Shown here: positions 14,462-15,946 of the stretch, in pieces
Layout of the letters: every line of letters begins with the position of its first letter
Position numbering within the stretch: position 1 is the first letter of the stretch
From: an uncultured Campylobacterota bacterium
GTDB taxonomy: Bacteria; Campylobacterota; Campylobacteria; Campylobacterales; Arcobacteraceae
Direction: 5' to 3'
DNA: 15,946 bases
Assembly: GCA_903821805.1 (NCBI GenBank)
Contig: CAIJNA010000200.1
Coordinates: forward strand, 1-15,946
The notes under the pieces: generated by a model
Databases searched by the model: none
The model's input: the letters and a program-made list of their open reading frames with translations, nothing else
Told to the model about the DNA's origin: nothing
Made by a program: the position numbers and the translations under genes

Positions 14462-15583
14462 TTATCTAACTATTTCTGCGAATTTTTTAAATATATACTT
14501 GCTTTCATGTGGTCCTGGACTAGCTTCAGGATGATGTTGAACAGAAAAAATTGGTTTATTTTTATATTTAACACCTTCAATAGTATTATCAAAAAGATTA
14601 ATATGAGTAACATCTGCAATTTCAGTGATACTGTCTGGAACATTGTAATTATGATTTTGTGCAGTTATTTCAACTGTTTTATTTTCATTTCCAACTGGAT
14701 GATTTCCGCCATGTTGTCCAAACTTTAACTTATATGTATCATGGCCATGCGCAATACTAAGCATTTGATGCCCAAGACAAATAGCAAACATTGGAATGTT
14801 TTTGTTAATTAATTTTTGAATTTGTTCTTTTTCATTTGTAAGCGTCAATGGATCACCAGGTCCATTACTTAAAAAAATTCCGCCAATTTCGCCAGATTCA
14901 TATCTTGCAATTAAATCTTCTGCTTTAAATGTATTTGGAATAACTTCAACTTCCAAACCTGCCTCAACAAGTTCATTTAGGATATTTCTTTTTACTCCAA
15001 AATCAAGAACAACAACTTTTTTATCGCTCATAACTGCTTTGTTATAATCCATAATTGAATGGTTCCAAGCTCCATATTTGTGAATATAAGCTTCTTTTGT
15101 ACTAACTTCATTAATATAGTTAATATCTTCAATTCTTGGACTATTTTCTAGAACTTTTTTTAGCTCATTTATATCAGAAATTTCAGTTGATGCGATCATC
15201 ATCATAGCGCCTTCATCTCTTATCATTTTTGTAAGAAATCTTGTATCAATATTGCAAATACCCAAAACCCCTTGCTCTTTTAAAAGCTCGCTAAAACTTC
15301 TCTCACCTCTAAAATTTGAATATGAATCATTGTATGCTCTTACAATCACGCCCTTGCTATAAGCTATCTTAGATTCATTGTCGGCTGCATTAACACCAAC
15401 ATTTCCTATTTCTGGCATAGTAAATGTAATAAATTGACCAGCATAACTTGGATCTGTTGTAATCTCTTGGTAACCAGTTAAAGATGTATTAAATACTATT
15501 TCCCCAACACTCGTACCACTTGCTCCAAAACTATCGGCTTCTAAAAAAGTGCCATTTTCAAGATAAATGTAAATTCGTTCCAT
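14462..15583 (-). CDS. carA: Carbamoyl-phosphate synthase small (glutaminase) subunit
   Basis: CarA hydrolyses glutamine and channels ammonia to CarB for carbamoyl phosphate, the precursor of arginine and pyrimidines. The 373-residue protein has the N-terminal CPSase small-chain domain (FGASGTSVGEIVFNTSLTGYQE, about 19-40). The class I glutamine amidotransferase domain (about 190-373) has nucleophile Cys269 in AICLGHQML and FGQHGGNHPV. His351 and Glu353 in VQHHPEASPGPHE complete the triad. Length is normal. The ATG overlaps the DUF507 stop by one base (TAATG) with AAAGGA upstream, so the two are translationally coupled. carB is not in the window. The terC-like gene follows after four bases. 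Confidence 0.97.
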   Translation of the reverse strand: MERIYIYLENGTFLEADSFGASGTSVGEIVFNTSLTGYQEITTDPSYAGQFITFTMPEIGNVGVNAADNESKIAYSKGVIVRAYNDSYSNFRGERSFSELLKEQGVLGICNIDTRFLTKMIRDEGAMMMIASTEISDINELKKVLENSPRIEDINYINEVSTKEAYIHKYGAWNHSIMDYNKAVMSDKKVVVLDFGVKRNILNELVEAGLEVEVIPNTFKAEDLIARYESGEIGGIFLSNGPGDPLTLTNEKEQIQKLINKNIPMFAICLGHQMLSIAHGHDTYKLKFGQHGGNHPVGNENKTVEITAQNHNYNVPDSITEIADVTHINLFDNTIEGVKYKNKPIFSVQHHPEASPGPHESKYIFKKFAEIVR

Positions 15584-15946
15584 TATAACAATCCTTTTTT
15601 TATTAATTCTTCCTCATAAAGTCGTTTGAAAATTAACTCATAATCTTCCGTTCCTGGAATAAGTTTTCTTTTGTAGTTTTTAATTTTATCATATGCAAGG
15701 CTATCTGCTTCATCATAACCTTTTATAAATTGATCAGTTGAATTTGCAATCAAATTCTTTACTTGATTATCTGAAACTGTAAAGTGTATAAAATCTTCTT
15801 CGTATAAAAAATCCATAATATTGTGCGCGATATTTGAAAATCTGTCTTCAAAATTTAAATTTACATCAAAGTCATTTGCCAGTCTTTTTTTTGTCATCCA
15901 AAATAATTGTTTAAAATCGGCATTATAAAATGAAATATCATCTTCT
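15583..15946 (-). CDS. DUF507-family protein (5' end outside window)
   Basis: The frame is open from the stop at 15583 to the right edge, giving 120 visible residues. An ATG at 15897 could be taken as the start, but the codons before it read ...ISFYNADFKQLFWMTKKRLA, which continues the family pattern (KQLFW before a KKxLA segment), so the gene starts beyond the window. As I recall the family, full members are about 180 residues. The visible part has FEDRFSNIAHNIMDFLYEE, an SDNQVKNLI segment and the strongly conserved end KIKNYKRKLIPGTEDYELIF then LYEEELIKKGLL. It is acidic, mostly helical and soluble, with no catalytic motif that I recognise. Function unknown. The position directly before carA, with a one-base overlap, recurs in Campylobacterota, as I recall it. 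Confidence 0.82.
   Translation of the reverse strand, partial: EDDISFYNADFKQLFWMTKKRLANDFDVNLNFEDRFSNIAHNIMDFLYEEDFIHFTVSDNQVKNLIANSTDQFIKGYDEADSLAYDKIKNYKRKLIPGTEDYELIFKRLYEEELIKKGLL

Noticed and set aside
1..15946. CRISPR arrays, tRNA genes, insertion sequences and attachment sites
   Set aside because: I found no regularly spaced repeats, no cloverleaf in any gap, no transposase or integrase frame and no flanking repeats.

Overview
This is an AT-rich chromosomal window of housekeeping genes. Gene order and protein sequences point to a Campylobacterota (Epsilonproteobacteria) bacterium, and I infer something close to Arcobacteraceae. The reasons are the glmM/rpsT/prfA neighbourhood, the uppS/lptF/truA neighbourhood, a DUF507 gene overlapping carA, a short NFACT protein of the group's type, and sigma-70 promoters with good -10 boxes but poor -35 boxes. 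I see no tRNA, rRNA, CRISPR array, transposase or phage gene. The longest stretch without a gene is about 210 bases.

Layout. At the left edge glmM (minus strand, cut by the window at its C-terminus) diverges from a plus-strand run rpsT - prfA - NFACT/RqcH-like (1287-4060), which is translation and ribosome quality control. Everything after 4083 is on the minus strand. Read in the direction of transcription, from the right edge, it is: DUF507 (5' end cut off by the window) - carA - terC-like (DUF475); an RluA-family pseudouridine synthase; glmU - coaBC - uppS; lptF-like permease - truA - gpsA; and finally a two-gene lipoprotein operon, a CsgG-like gene followed by an LPP20-like gene, which converges on the NFACT gene. 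Promoter-like -10 boxes precede glmM, glmU, lptF, the csgG-like gene and possibly NFACT and the RluA-family gene, so the minus strand is probably several transcription units.

Function. The window is dominated by envelope precursors and translation. GlmM and GlmU make UDP-GlcNAc, UppS makes the undecaprenyl carrier, GpsA makes glycerol-3-phosphate for phospholipids, the LptF-like permease exports lipopolysaccharide, and CoaBC supplies CoA. S20, RF1, TruA, the RluA-family enzyme and the NFACT protein serve ribosomes and tRNA. CarA feeds arginine and pyrimidine synthesis.

The least understood part is the CsgG-like/LPP20-like operon at 4083-6252: two predicted outer-membrane lipoproteins with none of the other curli genes beside them, an extra C-terminal beta-rich domain on the CsgG-like protein, and an almost perfect 20-bp dyad over the promoter -10 box. 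Other points worth a look are a CRP-type palindrome in front of the NFACT gene, a Lys in place of Arg in that protein's catalytic-type DR pair, altered motifs in CoaBC, and a short island with plus-strand-like composition between glmU and the RluA-family gene.
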